10,425 nucleotides of DNA from Euperipatoides rowelli (lineage: Eukaryota > Onychophora > Udeonychophora > Euonychophora > Peripatopsidae), in NCBI GenBank assembly GCA_003024985.2, contig PXIH01S0035591.1; one strand, given 5' to 3'. A model generated the notes under the pieces. The model was not told where the DNA came from. It worked only from the letters and a program-made list of their open reading frames with translations, and searched no databases. This document shows positions 7,274 to 10,425 of this stretch, piece after piece; position 1 is the first letter of the stretch; each line of letters starts with the position of its first letter. A program made the position numbers and the translations under genes.

Positions 7274-8008
7274 GAGGATCACCAGTGACCTCATGGCACA
7301 ATAGTAAACTCTTACTGAGGATCACCTGTGATCCTCTTGGAACAATGGTAAACCCTTACTGAGGATCACTGGTGATCCTCATGGCACAGTGGTAAACTCT
7401 TATTGAGGATCACCAGTGATCCTCATGGCACAGTGTTAAACTCTCACTGAGGATCACAAAGGTGATCCTCATGGCACAGTGGTAAACTCTCACTGAGGAT
7501 CACAGGTGATCCTCATGGCACAGTGGTAAACTCTTACTGAGGATCACCGGTGATCCTCATGGCACAGTGGTAAACTCTTACTGAGGATCACCGGTGATCC
7601 TCATGGCACAGTGGTAAACACTTACTGAAGATCACTGGTGATCCTCATGGCACATTGGTAAATTCATACTGAGGATCACCAGTGATCCTCATGACACAGT
7701 GGTAAACTCTTACTGAGGATCACTGGTGATCTTCATGGCACAGTGGTAAACTCTTACTGAGAATCACCGGTGATCCTCATGGCACAGTGGTAATCTCTTA
7801 CTGAGGATCACCGGTGATCCTCTTGGCACAGTGGTAAACTCTTACTGAGAATCACCAGTGATCCTCATGGCACAGTGGTAAACTCTTACTGAGAATCACC
7901 GGTGATCCTCATGGCACAGTGGTAATCTCTTACTGATGATCACCGGTGATCCTCTTGGCACAGTGGTAAACTCTTACTGAGAATCACCGGTGATCTTCAT
8001 GGCACAGT
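7274..8008. repeat. 44-bp minisatellite, 17 units, palindromic
   Basis: Units start at 7274, 7317, 7361, 7405, 7449, 7495 and then every 44 bp to 7979; the first step is 43, one is 46, and the last unit is cut at about 30 bp. Each has a palindrome GAGGATCAC-NN-GTGATCCTC followed by ATGGCACAGTGGTAAACTCT and TACT. The unit is about 50% G+C in an otherwise AT-rich window. The first two units are the most diverged. Units 12-14 and 15-17 form a three-unit higher-order repeat. Read on the minus strand the unit gives AGTTTACCACTGTGCCATGA ahead of the palindrome, resembling the left end of the element at 6772 (CTCATTAG, TGCCA). An origin by expansion of a transposon end is therefore likely. It encodes nothing. 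Confidence 0.95.
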
Positions 8009-8027
8009 ACCAAGACACACACATACC

Positions 8028-8335
8028 TTGGATAGCCATTATAGCTATATATATATTCCCCCATGTGATGTAATATCTGATTATATTTCTTTTGAAGTAG
8101 ACCGACTCCTATCTATTAACCAAAGGCAAATATATCTTATCTACTTAGATTCATTGGTTTTAAGCAGATAATCAATAAACCTACAGGAGGCAATAACATT
8201 ATTAATTAATGTTACACTAATGTAAAATTTGCCAATACTGTATTTATTTTGCAACCTATTGCTGACTCTGACCATGCGACAATCAAAATTTGACCTGATC
8301 AACATGGCTTACCTGCTTCTACTAAAACTTATAAA
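8028..8335 (+). pseudogene. LINE endonuclease, C-terminal half (broken)
   Basis: An open segment from 8040 reads YSYIYIPPCDVISDY and continues to DRLL and YLIYLD, where the family has its YRPP strand and the strand leading to the GD(F/L)N motif. The GDFN Asn residue is not found. The frame shifts near 8160 and continues QIINKPTGG (from 8165), then, past an in-frame TAA (8207-8209), CYTNVKFANTVFILQPIADS and DHATI. The SDH triad (8267-8275) supplies the last catalytic Asp-His pair of APE-type LINE endonucleases, which nick target DNA for priming. A TGA follows at 8291-8293. The short gap between the GD region and QIINKPT suggests an internal deletion. It is non-functional. Confidence 0.8.
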
Positions 8336-9044
8336 TTGGTCAGAAAAAGGAACAAGTCATGCTGTATCTCTATAGGTTTTATTCTAAGTAACTTTGACTG
8401 GACTACTTGGTACAATATTCAGGATGTTGAATTTGCAGATAATTTATTTCATTTATTTTTATTACATTTATATAATATATGTTTCCCTCTAAAAACATTT
8501 ATATCAAATGATAATAATCCTCATTGGATCACCCACCAGATTTTAAATATGATTAAAACAAGAAATCAGTGCTATGATAAGGAAAATAAACAAAAATCCA
8601 CTCAACTAAATAATGTCATTAAAAACATGATTAGTGCCTCTAAACAAAATTATTTAAATAATATTAGCCAACAAACACCTTGTCACATGAATTTTATCAA
8701 AAGATTAAATGTCTTACAGACATTAATACAAAAAGGGAATTACTTAACTTCCCGGAATCTAGCAAAGAATAGACTGAACATGCAATTATCTCATATTTTG
8801 AAAATTTGGCTATTATTCATAATTCTGTTGACCCAAGAACCTTACAATATTCTGAAGATGAATCTCCAATTCCACAAATTGAAATTTTTGAAGTATTTCT
8901 GCTTTAACTAGACTAAATACTCATGGGTCATCTTCCCCTTTTGACACCCTCCCCCTTTATCTATAATGAGTTTGCTGAGCTAATTGCACAGCCTATCACT
9001 CACCTAATTAACTTGTCATTAACAAAAGGAATTTGTCCTGATAT
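8336..9044 (+). pseudogene. LINE linker and N-terminal RT region (frameshifted)
   Basis: The frame that carries SDH continues past its TGA into a long open stretch to about 8760: NFDWTTW, FPLKTF, NPHWIT and a basic helix with RNQCYDKENK and ISASKQNYLNNI. This is the usual linker between endonuclease and reverse transcriptase in CR1/L2-type LINEs (W, FP, PW, then R..Y). From about 8776 the reading moves to another frame (EHAIISYFENLAIIHNSVDP, then PIPQIEIFEV), again near 8883 (ALTRLNTHGSSSPFDTLP) and again near 8944 (FIYNEFAELIAQPITHLINL, then SLTKGICPDIWK), which is the RT0/RT1 region. One open ORF of 191 codons from 8336 covers only the first part; its last 50 or so residues are out of frame. 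Confidence 0.82.
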
Positions 9045-9660
9045 ATGGAAAATGTCTTTTTTATACCTATTCCAAAAAACAAAAATCATATAGTTCCAGA
9101 AGACCTATTGCAAATTATCTCTCCCATTGTTAAAATTTGCGAAAAATTTATTTTGAATCATAAATTTAATAAAATATCAAAGTACATAGATCCTAATCAA
9201 TTTGGAGGAATAGCTGGGCGTTCCACCCAACAGCACCTTTCCATCTTCCTTGATAGAATAATTAGAAATTTAAAAGACACAAATAATACAGCATGTACTA
9301 TCATCACAGACTACCAAAAAGATTTTGACAATGTTGACCATTTATCATTTTATAATGAATTTATCAAATTAAATCCCCCAATTTTTCTATCAAATGGATC
9401 TGAACATTTCATCATCATAGAATTAGTTTTCTTGGAGGACAAAATGGGGACTGAACTAAAAAAATTAGGAGTTCTAATAAAATTCCACAAGGAGCTGCAA
9501 TGGGCTCATTCATGTTTGCTATACTGGTAAATAATATTGCAAGAGATAATAGAGGGATCACTAAAGAATGTTGATGACATAACTATTACAACAATAGTGG
9601 ATAGTAAGTCTACTCATCAGCCACAGATTTTGTTTGATTAGGGAGTCTAATGAGGTCAAA
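9045..9660 (+). pseudogene. LINE reverse transcriptase core (broken)
   Basis: The open frame from 9045 starts with PIPK and gives ICEKFI, DPNQFGGIAGRST (QFGG from 9198, GRST from 9216) and TIITDYQKDFDNVDH, whose first Asp (9309-9311) sits at the motif A catalytic position. The frame fails after about 9400. Motif B follows in another frame, NKIPQGAAMGSFMFAIL (PQG at 9485-9493), and motif C in a third, NVDDITITTIV, with the catalytic Asp pair at 9573-9578. All three catalytic aspartates of the RT active site are therefore still visible, but in three different frames. The GAAMG variant of motif B and VDD are normal for this LINE group. Confidence 0.88.
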
Positions 9661-9699
9661 CCTCCCTTAAACATGAAAAACTATCAATTGATTTAAGCT

Positions 9700-10266
9700 T
9701 TGGTGATACTAAACTACAACTTTTGTGCTTCCTTCTGTCTACTAGGAATCATCATACAAGACAATTTCAAATGGGATAGCCATGTTAAGAAAATTATTAC
9801 TAATGCAAATAAAAAAATGCACTTCATTTATACAATGAGGAGGATTTGTATAGACAAGTACTACCTTAAAATTGTATATATTACCTTCATAAGAACATCA
9901 TTAGTGTACTGTGCCCCAATATGGCAAGCATCGCCAACAAAAAACCAAATTGAAGTTATTGAAAATGTTGAAAATAGGGCAATCAAAATAATAATGGGTA
10001 ACGACTAACGTGGAAGTTCTCATGCTCTTAAACTTCTATCTTTGGACTCTTTAGAAGAAAGAAGAATTCTTTTACATAGAGCATTTGCTAAATATTTTCT
10101 TAAAATTTTTCCTCAATACTTCCCACCAACTCATGATTAAACTTCAGGGATGTGTACTGGAGGTTCTCTCCTATATAGAATGCCATATGCTAACACAAAT
10201 AGAATGAAGTACTCTCCAATTCTATCTTATATTAAAGCCATTAATCAGGACACAATTTTAAATTGA
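9700..10266 (+). pseudogene. LINE RT C-terminal (thumb) region
   Basis: A single frame runs to the likely original stop, TGA at 10264-10266, interrupted by TAA at 10006-10008 and 10138-10140. Landmarks are LGIIIQDNFKWDSHV (from 9742), FIRTSLVYCAPIW, ENVENRAIKIIMG, then after the first stop LKLLSLDSLEERRILLHRAF and finally YSPILSYIKAIN. These match the usual order LG..id..l.W..H, R..leY..pvW, lE.vQ.RA..ii and L.L.sLe.RR in CR1/Jockey-type elements. This is the best kept part of the element, with only two point stops and no frame change, as expected where the 3' end of a LINE is retained. Confidence 0.88.
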
Positions 10267-10425
10267 ACTTATTCATTTGTTAATCATACATAATTTTTGT
10301 TGTTGTTGTTGTTTTTATTTCATCTTACCTTTCTGTAATGAATTTCATATCCTGTTTGGGCCAGAAATTCAACTCTTATTTGTATGTATTGTAATTTCGT
10401 ATGACAATAAACGACATAATAATAA
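10267..10425 (+). other. LINE 3' UTR and tail
   Basis: The region contains (TTG)5 at 10297-10311, a T-rich stretch, the block TTGTATGTATTGTAATTTCG, then GACAATAAACGACATAATAA to the window edge. AATAAA (10406-10411) is the polyadenylation signal and the TAA-rich run looks like the short-repeat tail on which CR1/L2-type elements prime. The exact 3' junction and target duplication are not visible. Confidence 0.75.

Larger units (their letters stand above)
8009..10425 (+). mobile_element. Decayed 5'-truncated LINE, CR1/L2-type (Jockey superfamily)
   Basis: Homology begins within about 30 bp of where the satellite ends. In order it holds the second half of an APE-type endonuclease, the linker before the RT, reverse transcriptase motifs with QFGG, GRST, a motif A Asp, PQG and a VDD box, the C-terminal thumb region, a 3' UTR with a (TTG)5 run (10297-10311), AATAAA (10406-10411) and a TAA-rich tail at the window edge. 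That layout and the 3' end suit the CR1/L2/Daphne group. The ORF1 and endonuclease N-terminus are absent, as in 5'-truncated insertions made by target-primed reverse transcription. At least six frame changes and several stops show it is dead. The tail may continue past the window. Confidence 0.9.

Noticed and set aside
7274-8008. Regular 44-bp repeats with palindromes, reminiscent of a CRISPR array
   Set aside because: The whole 44-bp unit repeats, with no unique spacers; there are no cas genes and the surroundings are eukaryotic transposons.

Overview
This window is AT-rich, gene-poor eukaryotic DNA. I see no bacterial gene, operon, ribosome binding site or RNA gene. It is built mostly from decayed transposable elements, satellites and simple repeats, as expected for intergenic or heterochromatic DNA of an invertebrate animal. 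The CR1/L2-type retroposon, TTAA-flanked piggyBac-like elements, hAT-like short elements and a TAGGCCTA palindrome fit an arthropod or other, possibly marine, invertebrate, but the species cannot be fixed from this. One ambiguous base (n at 3078) suggests draft sequence.

Layout, left to right. 1-1137 is strongly T-rich; its minus strand reads as a possible, heavily broken old ORF. 1138-1713 holds short palindromes and no clear gene. 1718-2356 is a TTAA-flanked piggyBac-like deletion derivative that keeps a broken piece resembling an acidic transposase N-terminus on the minus strand. 2361-2966 is unexplained AT-rich DNA. 2967-3593 is a hAT-like non-autonomous element with 10-bp perfect terminal repeats and a decayed 8-bp target duplication. 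4092-4968 is bounded by a second hAT-like terminal repeat pair and encloses about six copies of a 112-bp tandem repeat and a TTAT microsatellite. 5020-5614 is a second TTAA-flanked element with four copies of a 17-bp palindrome. 5619-6767 is mostly unexplained, with a 20-bp palindrome and two small duplications. 6772-7273 looks like the left part of a third TTAA element. It runs into a 17-copy, 44-bp minisatellite (7274-8008), each unit of which carries a 20-bp palindrome. The satellite stops abruptly at a 5'-truncated LINE (8009-10425), whose endonuclease, linker, reverse transcriptase and C-terminal parts can be followed through at least six frame changes and several stops to a 3' tail ending in AATAAA and a TAA-rich run.

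No gene here looks intact or functional. The common theme is a palindrome module: the TTAA elements carry repeated short inverted repeats with conserved arms and changeable 2-4 bp centres, and the 44-bp satellite looks like a tandem expansion of such an element end. That link, including a three-unit higher-order repeat in the satellite, is the most interesting feature of the window.
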